Source: Alphaproteobacteria bacterium
Lineage (GTDB): Bacteria > Pseudomonadota > Alphaproteobacteria > Micavibrionales > Micavibrionaceae
Direction: 5' to 3'
NCBI GenBank assembly: GCA_023141075.1
Contig: JAGLKL010000001.1
Span: 1-33,191, forward strand
Length of the DNA: 33,191 bases
How positions within the stretch are numbered: position 1 is the stretch's first letter; each line of letters starts with the position of its first letter. Made by a program: the position numbers and the translations under genes. The notes beneath the pieces were generated by a model, which had not been told where the DNA came from, made no database searches, and saw only the letters and a program-made list of their open reading frames with translations. Positions 24,613-32,390 of this stretch are shown here, in pieces.

Positions 24613-24635
24613 ATTCTTAAGTGGAACTACTATAA
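24613..24635 (+). repeat. ATTCTTAAGTG-type short repeat, copy 3
   Basis: ATTCTTAAGTGGAACTACTA followed by TAATAT. It lies inside the MITE-like element and runs into its right terminal repeat; relatives are at 2060-2087 and 5993-6015 (opposite strand). TATAAT at 24631-24636 makes it promoter-like toward the dotB 3' end, which would be antisense. Confidence 0.45.
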
Positions 24636-24651
24636 TATGTGACGGCACTAC

Positions 24652-25809
24652 CTAAGCACCCGTGCTCGAAGACAGCATCAAATAGGCTCGTCGGTCGACC
24701 AATCCGTCATCAAAAGCGAGGGCGGCGGATTTTTCCATGGTTCGCCCATATTGGGGAATAAAGCGCTGAATTTCGTTCGGCCATTTGGTAAAATGCATGT
24801 CCATGAGTTTCTCGCGCACCTCATCAGGAAACTTCATCCATTCGCGCACACCGCAACGTCCTCCGCCTATGCGCTGGACAAGGGCTTGTGTGACAATAAG
24901 GCGCAAGGTTTCCATCAAAGCAACGGCGCGTTCTTCACGTTCATCCATTTCATAAGTCGAGAGCATCCGTTGTACTGTGTTAGCAACACCAAGCGTGTGA
25001 GTAGTTGTATACACGGCATGCCCGGTTTGTGCCGCTTCAATCGCGGCGTTGATGGTTTCACGGTCACGAGCCTCTCCGACCAAGATGATTTCAGGCTTAC
25101 GGCGTAAGGCATTACGTACGCCATGCGCAAAATCAGGCAGGTGACGCGGAATTTCTGTTTGCGAGACCAGCGAGCGCGGACTTTGGATCGTGTCATACAC
25201 ATACTCGATAGGCGCTTCGTAAGTCAGCATTTTACCGCAGCCGCGCGGACGTTCCAATAGCATGCGGTTGCCTGCTGCCAGCAACGTGGTTTTACCGGAG
25301 CCTGTCGGGCCTGTTATAATAACAAGTCCTTGGCGCGGTGCCCAATTATCACAGATTTCTTCCTCAATATTCAGATCTTTCATGGTCGGCGGTTCACTGG
25401 GAAGACTACGCATAGTGATCTGTGCACCATCGCGCCCTTTGACCAAAATCGCTGTGATATTCACACGAAAGCGAATACGGACATAACGGTCGGGGCGAAG
25501 TTCATAGGAAACGTCTAAGTCTCTACCTGAAGCCAAACGAGCCCGCGCCTCAGCGCCATAGAGCCTTTCCAAAAATACGGACATATCAGCGGCATCTAAT
25601 TTACGGAAGGTCGCCGGATAAAGATCACCGCCGATTTCACTATAAACCGGGCGCTCGGATTGGATCGTAATATCAGACGCGTTTTGTTTGACACACCAGA
25701 GAAGAAACTCATCGACGTCATCGGTTGTAAATCTTTGCGGTTCATTTGGCCAGGTTTGGGCGCTAGAATCCTCGGCTTTTACAAGACTTACCGGCTTGCG
25801 GGCTTCCAT
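24652..25809 (-). CDS. dotB: DotB secretion ATPase (PilT/VirB11-like)
   Basis: 385 residues against 377 in Legionella DotB; also IncI TraJ. Walker A GPTGSGKT is at 167-174, the Walker B-like IILVGEARD at 241-249 and the His box GHAVYTTTHT at 263-272. The N-terminal PAS-like part contains NASDITIQSERPVYSEIGG, typical of DotB/PilT proteins. DotB hexamers dock on DotO at the cytoplasmic face and energise the channel. The ATG lies inside the end of dotC (22-bp overlap), implying translational coupling. The TAG stop falls inside the terminal repeat of the adjoining element, so the extreme C-terminus may have been changed by that insertion. Confidence 0.97.
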   Translation of the reverse strand: MEARKPVSLVKAEDSSAQTWPNEPQRFTTDDVDEFLLWCVKQNASDITIQSERPVYSEIGGDLYPATFRKLDAADMSVFLERLYGAEARARLASGRDLDVSYELRPDRYVRIRFRVNITAILVKGRDGAQITMRSLPSEPPTMKDLNIEEEICDNWAPRQGLVIITGPTGSGKTTLLAAGNRMLLERPRGCGKMLTYEAPIEYVYDTIQSPRSLVSQTEIPRHLPDFAHGVRNALRRKPEIILVGEARDRETINAAIEAAQTGHAVYTTTHTLGVANTVQRMLSTYEMDEREERAVALMETLRLIVTQALVQRIGGGRCGVREWMKFPDEVREKLMDMHFTKWPNEIQRFIPQYGRTMEKSAALAFDDGLVDRRAYLMLSSSTGA

Positions 25810-26663
25810 GTATCTGCTCCAGTCATCAGCTCAGGAACACCAGTGATTTGGACGGCGCGATCGCCAATACGCATTTCATCGCCGCCACCGGTAATACCGC
25901 GATCAACTTGTAGTGCATAGGGTGGGGAAATCATACCTTGCGCAAGTAACATCTTGTATCTGATCATACCTTGATAATCAGATTCTAAACGCGCAAGATC
26001 ATCTTTAAATATATCATCGGCTTGTTCATAACCAAATTTCCATCCTTTACGCACATGCTGTCCCCATATTCTGCGTTCCTCAGCATCACGTGGGGTCAGG
26101 ATATCAGGTGGCGGCATCACTTCACCCCATTCGCGTTCCAGATACTGACGCCATATTCTAGGAGCCGAAACGATGCGTGCGTTGCGGATAATATTATAAA
26201 TTTTATCGGAGACAGCCGCAGTTTGTCCGTCTACATCAATAAGCATCGCATTCATTGATTCGGTAATAATCGGAGGCTCGATCATAAAACCGGATGGTGC
26301 AGCCATCAAAAGCTGGGCAAAATCATAAACACGGTCAAGGTAGCGTGTTTTAGTGCTAAGTTCATCGCGGATTTCATAAGTGCGCTTGGCCAAACCGCCA
26401 CGTGCTCCGAAAGATGTTGCTGCTTCCTTAATAGCATCCATACGAATATCTATGGGCAGGCTGTCATCACTCTCGTCAACGCCTCCGATGGGTTCATATT
26501 TTATCAGAGCGCGAAGCTCTACAGGCTCTTCTTCTGAAGTCGTCAAAGGCGCATCGTTATCGGTTGGAAGTTTATACTTTCCGGCATAAGAATACCCGGG
26601 TGCGCCGACGATAAACGACAATCCGATAAGTGAGCAAATGCCCGATGTCAGAAGAAAACGCAT
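25788..26663 (-). CDS. dotC: DotC outer-membrane core protein
   Basis: 291 residues (Legionella about 303; IncI TraI). Family blocks: RMDAIKEAATSFGARGGLAK, YLDRVYDFAQLLM, PPIITESMNAM, RIWRQYLEREW, GWKFGYEQADDIF, RLESDYQGMIRYKMLLAQGM and DRGITGGGDEMRIGDR. DotC helps target DotH to the outer membrane and is a lipoprotein in Legionella. Here the N-terminus (LTSGICSLIGLSFIVGAPGYSYA) lacks a convincing lipobox: the only early Cys (Cys10) is preceded by Ile and comes before the hydrophobic core. A signal peptidase I site after YSYA fits better. It lies between dotD (26 bp upstream) and dotB. Confidence 0.96.
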   Translation of the reverse strand: MRFLLTSGICSLIGLSFIVGAPGYSYAGKYKLPTDNDAPLTTSEEEPVELRALIKYEPIGGVDESDDSLPIDIRMDAIKEAATSFGARGGLAKRTYEIRDELSTKTRYLDRVYDFAQLLMAAPSGFMIEPPIITESMNAMLIDVDGQTAAVSDKIYNIIRNARIVSAPRIWRQYLEREWGEVMPPPDILTPRDAEERRIWGQHVRKGWKFGYEQADDIFKDDLARLESDYQGMIRYKMLLAQGMISPPYALQVDRGITGGGDEMRIGDRAVQITGVPELMTGADTWKPASR

Positions 26664-26689
26664 GATCTAAAACCCTTTAAAAACCTTTT

Positions 26690-27202
26690 TTAACCACCAA
26701 CCCCGGCATTGGGAACATAGTAAATTTCAACCATACGGGATTTGGCATCGACTTTTACATCACCGCGATTACCAAGCTGTAGGCCGATGTCACGCAAAAC
26801 ATCAACAACTCGGGAGTTTTCTGCATCAACAGAAACAACAACAGGAACGGAAGGTTCATTACCCAAGACAAGGAAACTGTATCCGGCACGATCAGTCAAA
26901 GTTTTGGCAATCGGTTCTATCGGACCGACCCAGTTTACAGTGATTGTACGGCGCAACTCTTGCGGAACATTGCCGAGAGGGGACATTGAAGTGGCTGGTG
27001 TGCGGGCTTGTTCAACTGCAGCCAGCGTTTCCAGAGCCAATGATGCACGGTCAGCAGATTCTGCCAGCATTACAGAAACACTGTCAGGAGAAGCCACAAT
27101 TTGCGGACTACCTGCACTAAACGCATTTGATGTGTCGAGAGAACAACCAGAAATTAACGCCAAACCACATAACAATGGTAAGATAAGAAAGTTACGAGAC
27201 AT
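26690..27202 (-). CDS. dotD: DotD outer-membrane lipoprotein
   Basis: 170 residues (Legionella DotD 163; IncI TraH). A clear lipobox LISGC puts the lipidated Cys at position 20. The C-terminal domain (about 85-165: RRTITVNWVGPIEPIAKTL, GYSFLVLGNEPSVPVVVS, RVVDVLRDIGLQLGNRGDV) has the secretin N0-like fold known for DotD. It cooperates with DotC to place DotH in the outer membrane. It is the first gene of the dotD-C-B run and has a weak ribosome-binding site. The 204 bp upstream hold a CTAG-AAATA-CTAG inverted repeat but no convincing promoter. Confidence 0.92.
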   Translation of the reverse strand: MSRNFLILPLLCGLALISGCSLDTSNAFSAGSPQIVASPDSVSVMLAESADRASLALETLAAVEQARTPATSMSPLGNVPQELRRTITVNWVGPIEPIAKTLTDRAGYSFLVLGNEPSVPVVVSVDAENSRVVDVLRDIGLQLGNRGDVKVDAKSRMVEIYYVPNAGVGG

Positions 27203-27406
27203 AATAATTTAAAACCCTAATACGAAGACAAACTAGTCTGCTAGAAATACTAGACAATATTTCGAAGCAAATCAAGAAATATAGATAAAATTATGAATAT
27301 CTTTGCGTATTTTTATTGATCCACAAACATATAAACAGCTTGTATTGAGGTAATTTTGAACTGCACAAAACCGTGCTATGTCGTACTGAGCTTGACCTAG
27401 GGGAAT

Positions 27407-27820
27407 TCAACGCCGAGTTTTCAACAGCCCATATCTCTTCATCTCATTAATAACACGTTTTTTGTATTTTTTTCCATATTCGGGGGTTCGCGAATGATAA
27501 TGTTCAAGTGCTTTTGCTAAATCATGGGTCTCATTTAAGTGCTGACGCAAAATCCAGGCAGCAACATCAACATTGGCACAAGTGTCGTCACGAACCACTT
27601 GTTTGGCCTTTTCTTCGCTGATTCCCCATTGCCGAGCCAGTTCCGGTAGCCAGATTGTATTAATTTGCATAGGACCTAGATCATAGCTTCCATTCGTGTT
27701 AGCGACTTCCTGCCCGGATTTTCCGCCTTCAGCGCGGTATATCCCGGCCAGTAAGGCAGGGGGGACATCGTGTGCTTGAGCGGCCATCATAATGCATGCA
27801 GCCAGAATTTTTGTTCCCAT
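27407..27820 (-). CDS. VirB1-type lytic transglycosylase
   Basis: A 137-residue protein that is essentially one SLT domain: VPPALLAGIYRAEGG with the presumed catalytic Glu31, SYDLGPMQINTIWL, DDTCANVDVAAWILRQHL and LEHYHSRTPEYGKKYKKRV. It should cleave peptidoglycan glycan strands to let the secretion machine through. The first hydrophobic residues belong to the SLT fold, so there is no clear signal peptide; how it reaches the periplasm is unclear unless LAACIMMAAQA doubles as one. AGGAAG lies 7 nt before the ATG, and palindrome copy D begins 12 bp upstream, overlapping the edge of that ribosome-binding site. Confidence 0.93.
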   Translation of the reverse strand: MGTKILAACIMMAAQAHDVPPALLAGIYRAEGGKSGQEVANTNGSYDLGPMQINTIWLPELARQWGISEEKAKQVVRDDTCANVDVAAWILRQHLNETHDLAKALEHYHSRTPEYGKKYKKRVINEMKRYGLLKTRR

Positions 27821-27832
27821 GAGATCACTTCC

Positions 27833-27854
27833 TACTAGGGTCTAAACCCACAAT
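27833..27854 (-). repeat. 22-bp near-palindrome, copy D, at the transglycosylase start
   Basis: Core GGGTTTAGACCC intact; outer GCT/AGC pairs lost. It lies 12 bp before the start codon and touches the Shine-Dalgarno, a position where a bound protein or RNA hairpin would control expression. Confidence 0.5.
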
Positions 27855-27924
27855 GCCTTAGAATATACAAGTCTACTATGTAATACAAAAAGGCTTGAGG
27901 AAAGGCAGCATGCTTTATACAAAA

Positions 27925-29199
27925 TCAATCAGAAGAGAAGAAAGACATAGGGCTTCCGGCATTACCGGAAGACTTTTCTTTCTCATCTTCCCCATCTTCC
28001 TCATCCTTTTCATCAGCGGGCGGGGCAGATTGTCCTTGTTGAGGTTCTTCATCAACAGGTGCGGAAGAAGCCGGTCTTGTCGCACTTAACATCGCGTCCT
28101 CTCCTCCAGAAGGCTCTTTATCAACAGGTGCAGAAGAAGTCGGTCTTGTCGCGCTTAACATCGCTGCCTCTTCGCCGGAAGGCTCTTTATCCTCTTTTTC
28201 TTCCTCATTGCCTGAAAAGAATCCCATGGGGCTGGATTTTGTTGAGGTTTGTTGAGGTTTTTCTTCTTCAGCCTCTTTCTGAATATCCGGCACAGTCGCA
28301 TTTTCTTCTGTTGCAGCTTCGGCGAGCGGTTTATCCGGCGCGGAAGCCACATCTACAAGCCCGGATCCATCAGTAAATAAGTTCTCGATCTTGGCAATAT
28401 CCTCATCTGTGAAATGATTTGGCATAATATGTTTGCCCAAAACGGTAAGCATGCTCAGGCGTTTTTCAAACAACAACCAGATGTTTTCAATCTGGGTCTT
28501 GTTATCTTCCTCAGCGCGTACATCTTCATCCAGCGCCATTATACGGTTTTTCTCGCGAATGTGACACGAACAATAAAGCGGGATAAGACTACTCAAAATA
28601 AGGAGTTCACTCGATTTTTGTTCCGCTACTGATAGCTCCGTTCCCATTAATGCATGAGTAATTTCAGAGGCTTTTGTGCGCAGCTTTTCTGACACGTCTT
28701 GTATCATCCGCGCTTCATCCTGCCCATAGGAGAAATCTGCTACGGCATCAACAAGCGGTACATAATATTTAAGGTAAACAAGATTAGCCACAGTTCGCGA
28801 TAATGGCGAAAGGCCGCGGATATTCTCCGGGAATACTCCTTCCAGACGCTCCATAGGAATGTAGTTCTCGGAAAATGTTAAGAGCTTGTCAACCGAGCCG
28901 ACTGTACGCTTAAGCTCTGCTTGAGTAGGCAAGCTTCCTGAACGTTTATAATGGGCGGCGATAATGTGACAGGACAGCGTCGCAAGGTTAAGGCGTACTG
29001 ATACGTCTTTTTCTTCTTCTTCAATCAAATCCAGAAGGCCGCGAATATCATCGGCGTTATCGATAGTCTGACGCAACAAACGGGTCACATCTTCAATGAC
29101 CTTTTCTTCCGGCTCGTTCAGGGCAACCTGAATGACACCCTCAATAACAGGCAATCCGATATCATGCATTATTACGGTTAGAAGTTCTGCGCGCTTCAT
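27925..29199 (-). CDS. Cytoplasmic helical protein with acidic repeat tail, unknown
   Basis: 424 residues; GGGAA lies 7 nt before the ATG. There is no signal peptide or TM helix. Residues 1 to about 275 are helical (for example VIMHDIGLPVIEGVIQVALN, EKRLSMLTVLGKHIMPNHF); the rest is acidic low-complexity sequence. The tail contains a 23-residue tandem repeat (MLSATRP..SSAPVD twice) and the motif PMGFFSGNEEE, echoed at the very C-terminus as PMSFFSSD. I do not recognise the family. Its place between the Dsb-like gene and the transglycosylase suggests a system-specific cytoplasmic factor, chaperone or substrate; the Glu-rich C-terminal region ending in a hydrophobic patch superficially recalls Dot/Icm translocation signals, which is inference only. 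Confidence 0.85.
   Translation of the reverse strand: MKRAELLTVIMHDIGLPVIEGVIQVALNEPEEKVIEDVTRLLRQTIDNADDIRGLLDLIEEEEKDVSVRLNLATLSCHIIAAHYKRSGSLPTQAELKRTVGSVDKLLTFSENYIPMERLEGVFPENIRGLSPLSRTVANLVYLKYYVPLVDAVADFSYGQDEARMIQDVSEKLRTKASEITHALMGTELSVAEQKSSELLILSSLIPLYCSCHIREKNRIMALDEDVRAEEDNKTQIENIWLLFEKRLSMLTVLGKHIMPNHFTDEDIAKIENLFTDGSGLVDVASAPDKPLAEAATEENATVPDIQKEAEEEKPQQTSTKSSPMGFFSGNEEEKEDKEPSGEEAAMLSATRPTSSAPVDKEPSGGEDAMLSATRPASSAPVDEEPQQGQSAPPADEKDEEDGEDEKEKSSGNAGSPMSFFSSD
28052..28189 (-). repeat. Two 69-bp tandem repeat units in the acidic-tail gene
   Basis: Units 28052-28120 and 28121-28189 are nearly identical in DNA and keep the reading frame (23 codons each). This suggests recent slippage, and copy number may differ between strains. 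Confidence 0.9.
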
Positions 29200-29245
29200 T
29201 TGCGTATTCCCATTTCTTCAAAATAATCTATAAACACCCAGCGAT

Positions 29246-30139
29246 TTAAGAGCGCACTCCCAGATCTGCAATCAGACCTTTAAGATCTTTGGGCATACCG
29301 CGGATAATCTTCACTTTGCCATCTTTTCCGCGATAGGCAATAAGCGGGGTAACGCTCAGTTTCCATGATTGCATAACGGACAAATTGCGTTGTATGCCTT
29401 GTTTACTGATCTCAGGAGAAGCCGGTAAGGCTTCTTTATCGCCTTCAAGATAACGCCAGAACAAATCTACGGGAGCAGGCGCCGCTAACATATAAGCTGC
29501 CTGTGCCTGTGTTTCGTCACGAAAACCGACGGGAATTATACGCACTTGTACCTTGCCGCTTTCAATATAAGGTTTAAGCGCAACCATCATATTGTAGCAA
29601 TGAGAGCATTGTATATCGATAAAACTGTAAAACAGTGGTGTACCGGCTTGTCCCACGGGCAGCCAGTTACTATTTTCCAGATCAAAATAAAGCTGTTCGG
29701 AAGGAGTTTTGAACTCATATCTATCTGCTTTACCCGCTTCTTGTACATGAGTGGGCATCGGGGGCACATCAGCGGCCAACGAGTCAAGCAATTCCCCACT
29801 TTGTTCGCGCAAACGCCTTACCTGATTAACGGTCACGGCTTTGCCCTTAACATCAAACAAAATGCCGCTAAGAAAGCTGCCATTTGGCAAAACATAGAAA
29901 TACTGTTCCTGCCCGTTTTTAATAGCAATCCATCCGTCAACCCCGTTATCTTTTCCCAAAAAGCGGATTTGTGCGCCCTCATTAGCCAGATTTTGTATCG
30001 GATCCGGCATTTTCGGCAGCAAAGTATCGTTGCTATTTTGTGCAAAGACAGGATTCCCGGCAAAAGACAAGATTGCTATTCCGGCGCAAAGGGACAGGAA
30101 TTTTCTAAAAAGTCTGTAAAGCATAATTCTGTAAGTCAT
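29246..30139 (-). CDS. DsbC/DsbG-like periplasmic thiol oxidoreductase
   Basis: 297 residues with a signal peptide ending PVFA (about residue 33). The thioredoxin-fold active site is CSHC (Cys178-Cys181, in FIDIQCSHCYNMM), and the cis-Pro loop is SVTP (Pro265). The N-terminal 60-130 region would be the dimerisation domain. It should catalyse disulfide isomerisation or oxidation in the periplasm. IncI plasmids carry a comparable protein (TrbB). Here its likeliest clients are the Cys-rich five-paralogue family and perhaps DotE loops. GAGG lies 10 nt before the ATG. It is the first gene of the minus-strand run that continues through icmT and the TcpQ-like gene. Confidence 0.92.
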   Translation of the reverse strand: MTYRIMLYRLFRKFLSLCAGIAILSFAGNPVFAQNSNDTLLPKMPDPIQNLANEGAQIRFLGKDNGVDGWIAIKNGQEQYFYVLPNGSFLSGILFDVKGKAVTVNQVRRLREQSGELLDSLAADVPPMPTHVQEAGKADRYEFKTPSEQLYFDLENSNWLPVGQAGTPLFYSFIDIQCSHCYNMMVALKPYIESGKVQVRIIPVGFRDETQAQAAYMLAAPAPVDLFWRYLEGDKEALPASPEISKQGIQRNLSVMQSWKLSVTPLIAYRGKDGKVKIIRGMPKDLKGLIADLGVRS

Positions 30140-30363
30140 AAATAATAACCTCGGACGTCATTACGTTTTGTATATTATTAGATCGCCATGTTCTAATGAC
30201 CGCCCAAACATAGCGATATTAGAAGGTAAGTACAATAACTTTTGAAATTAGAATTTTTGCGGCTTTACTCTTGTCATCTTGAGAATCTCAAAAACATATT
30301 ACTCAGGTCGTTCCTGTAAGAAAAACGGCTACACTTAAAAGGGTTTGCATTATGCAAGAGAGC

Positions 30364-31704
30364 TTAGAAAAACAGTGTAATGACACCGGCATAGCTGTAA
30401 AAGCGGGCGTTATTAATCTCTCCACCGGCGTAAAAGCCGCAAAGCGGGATATCACCGATAATGTCGCGGATAAGAGCAATCTCATCTGCCGCTACAGCAG
30501 GATTTTGCGCAAAACCACGTGCAATACATGAAATATACAAAGCGCCTTTAGGCTCAAACGTGCCGCGATCAGCCATAACCCGATTATGCAAAGTTATAAG
30601 GGCTTTGGATAAATCGCTGGAGATATTTTTTTCATCACGCTCAACAAAAAATATGCGTTGTCCTGTCTGCACGGTTTCTCCAAGTGCGATGGAACCTTCA
30701 TTCACATCAATGCCCTCGATATTACGCACCAGAAAATCATTTTGGTCGGACTGGTTCAAAGGCAATGCGGCATGGATTTGTCCGCGGAACAAACTCATAA
30801 ACTCCGGGGGTATTTTATCGCTGGATTCAATCACATCAAATGAGCCGGCAAAGCTCTGCTCGTCTTTCCCGGTTTTTTTACAGGCCAGTTTACGAAGATC
30901 ACTTTGCAGCACGTCAAGCGCACGCTCATCATCCATCTCTAAAATAACGTTATTATCGGCCTTGGTTACAATGTGAAACTCTCCGACAGGGGCACAGCCT
31001 TGTGATAGAACAGTAGCTACAGGCACATTATCGGAAAAAAACGCGCCGCACAGAGAGTTGCTACACACACCGTCAGCGATTTGAAGGTGATGGGATCGCG
31101 AAGAGGTCAACCCGCCGACAAAAAAACAATTCGTGCTACGTTCCAAATCGGACAGGAAATCCTGAGGATTATGTGGTGCGAGCGGGTCAATATGTACCAC
31201 GCCCAACATTGGGGTATGCTCAATCAGCCATTGCTGGACTACGTCTTCCGATAAATAACGCGGGCCTTGTTTCTCAAGATCTTCTTCCAGATAACCGGTG
31301 TCTATTCTCTCTGCCTCTTCTTCCGTTTCTTCCGCTTCTTCCGATTTTACAAACTCCGTATCGGTTTCACGATTATTTTTGGGAAAGATACAAAAAGACT
31401 CCTCAGGAAAACGCCCGATCATGGCCGATATAGCTGGCTGATCAACCAGAGACTCCTGCGTGCCGATCACACCCATTCCAATAGAACCGATCCAGTTATC
31501 GATCTTAAGCACCGAACGGAACAAATTATAAATACTGGTTGCGTCATCGGCCAGATAATCTGAGATATACAAAAATCCAAAATTAAACCCGTCATCTTCT
31601 GTGCGAATAGAATCAAGCTTCTCCAGCACGGCCTTAGATGTATCCCGCCAGTCGGTTCCGCTGGCACTGGCGCTGGCAAAGTCTGTTGAGGTAAGCAAGG
31701 GCAT
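30364..31704 (-). CDS. FIST-domain (FIST_N plus FIST_C) protein
   Basis: 446 residues. The N-terminal FIST_N part (about 20-260) includes WIGSIGMGVIG, LGVVHIDPLAP, CFFVGGLTSS, and the FIST_C part (about 265-440) includes FLVRNIEGIDVNEGSIALGE, GQRIFFVERDE, KGALYISCIARG and the terminal PLCGFYAGGEINN. FIST domains are thought to bind small ligands, perhaps amino acids, and usually occur in signalling proteins; here no kinase or cyclase domain is attached. An acidic insertion rich in Glu (about 115-145) is unusual. There is no strong ribosome-binding site. It probably belongs to the flank rather than to the secretion system, being separated from the Dsb-like gene by 224 bp. Confidence 0.9.
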   Translation of the reverse strand: MPLLTSTDFASASASGTDWRDTSKAVLEKLDSIRTEDDGFNFGFLYISDYLADDATSIYNLFRSVLKIDNWIGSIGMGVIGTQESLVDQPAISAMIGRFPEESFCIFPKNNRETDTEFVKSEEAEETEEEAERIDTGYLEEDLEKQGPRYLSEDVVQQWLIEHTPMLGVVHIDPLAPHNPQDFLSDLERSTNCFFVGGLTSSRSHHLQIADGVCSNSLCGAFFSDNVPVATVLSQGCAPVGEFHIVTKADNNVILEMDDERALDVLQSDLRKLACKKTGKDEQSFAGSFDVIESSDKIPPEFMSLFRGQIHAALPLNQSDQNDFLVRNIEGIDVNEGSIALGETVQTGQRIFFVERDEKNISSDLSKALITLHNRVMADRGTFEPKGALYISCIARGFAQNPAVAADEIALIRDIIGDIPLCGFYAGGEINNARFYSYAGVITLFF

Positions 31705-31806
31705 GATTAAAAGCTACTGGTAATAAATAACAAATAAAACTTAGAGACAAAAGTGATTCTTCATTTTAAGATAGCTCAGGCTAAATAAGAGGAAAAGGAA
31801 ATAATT

Positions 31807-32370
31807 ATGGGATTTTGGACAATCTTACTTATTTTAGGTGTTGTCGTCGGCTTGTTTGTGTTGCTGTACAACCGCCTTGTTGCGCTCAGACAGTCGCGTG
31901 AGAACGCGTTTTCTGACATTGATGTGCAATTAAAGCAACGTTTTAATCTGGTGCCCCAGCTTGTGGAAAGTGTAAAAGGTTATGCAGCACACGAGAAACA
32001 AGTGTTTGAAAATGTTACGCAGGCTCGTGCGCAAGTCGGAGCGGCCAAAGGCGCAACCGGCGAACGTGTAGCAGCAGAAAACGTGCTGGGTGGTGCTTTG
32101 ATGGGCTTATTGGCAGTGGCTGAGAATTATCCCGATCTCAAGGCTGATCAGAATTTCCAGACTTTAATGAGGGAGCTTTCGGATATCGAAAACAAAATTT
32201 CCGCTGCACGGCGCTTCTTTAACAATGCAACGGCAGAATATAATACGGCTACGGAACAATTTCCCGCAGTGCTGATTGCAAAGAACCTCGGTTTCGATAA
32301 GGAGGAATTCTTTGAATTGGATGAAGCTCATGCTGAGGCCGTTCAGCAAGCCCCGGAAGTGAAATTTTAA
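31807..32370 (+). CDS. lemA: LemA family protein
   Basis: 187 residues with AAGGAAA 6-8 nt before the ATG. One N-terminal TM helix (about 4-22) is followed by the LemA helical bundle: YNRLVALRQSRENAFSDIDV, LKQRFNLVPQLVESVKGYA, HEKQVFENVTQAR, LLAVAENYPDLKADQNF, ELSDIENKISAARRFFN and AEYNTATEQFPAVLIA. The function is unclear in the family, though it commonly pairs with an M48 (HtpX-like) protease, as it does here 20 bp downstream. Note that this is the LemA of COG1704, not the sensor kinase of the same name. Confidence 0.96.
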   Translation: MGFWTILLILGVVVGLFVLLYNRLVALRQSRENAFSDIDVQLKQRFNLVPQLVESVKGYAAHEKQVFENVTQARAQVGAAKGATGERVAAENVLGGALMGLLAVAENYPDLKADQNFQTLMRELSDIENKISAARRFFNNATAEYNTATEQFPAVLIAKNLGFDKEEFFELDEAHAEAVQQAPEVKF

Positions 32371-32390
32371 CCTGATTTATAAATATAGCC

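Larger units (their letters stand above)
24260..24651. other. 392-bp dotB-icmT gap
   Basis: Most of this gap is the MITE-like element (24384-24655). The 120 bp between the element and icmT are AT-rich and presumably carry the icmT 5' region; I see no confident promoter boxes. Confidence 0.5.
24384..24655. mobile_element. 272-bp MITE-like element with 23-bp terminal inverted repeats
   Basis: The left end (24384-24406, begins TTAGGTAGTG) and right end (24633-24655, ends CACTACCTAA) are inverted copies matching at 20 of 23 positions. Both ends carry TA near the outermost base, compatible with TA-targeting (IS630/mariner-like) transposition, though this is not proven. Inside are a perfect 10-bp stem (24413-24422 with 24431-24440), palindrome copy C (24524-24545), a start-less 63-codon frame (24392-24583) and ATTCTTAA repeat copy 3 (24613-24635). 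The right end contains the dotB stop codon (TAG, in CTTAG). No transposase is present. Confidence 0.55.

Noticed and set aside
977..27854. CRISPR array or attachment sites formed by the 22-bp near-palindromes
   Set aside because: The copies are kilobases apart with unequal spacing, are in mixed orientations, and no cas or integrase gene is present.
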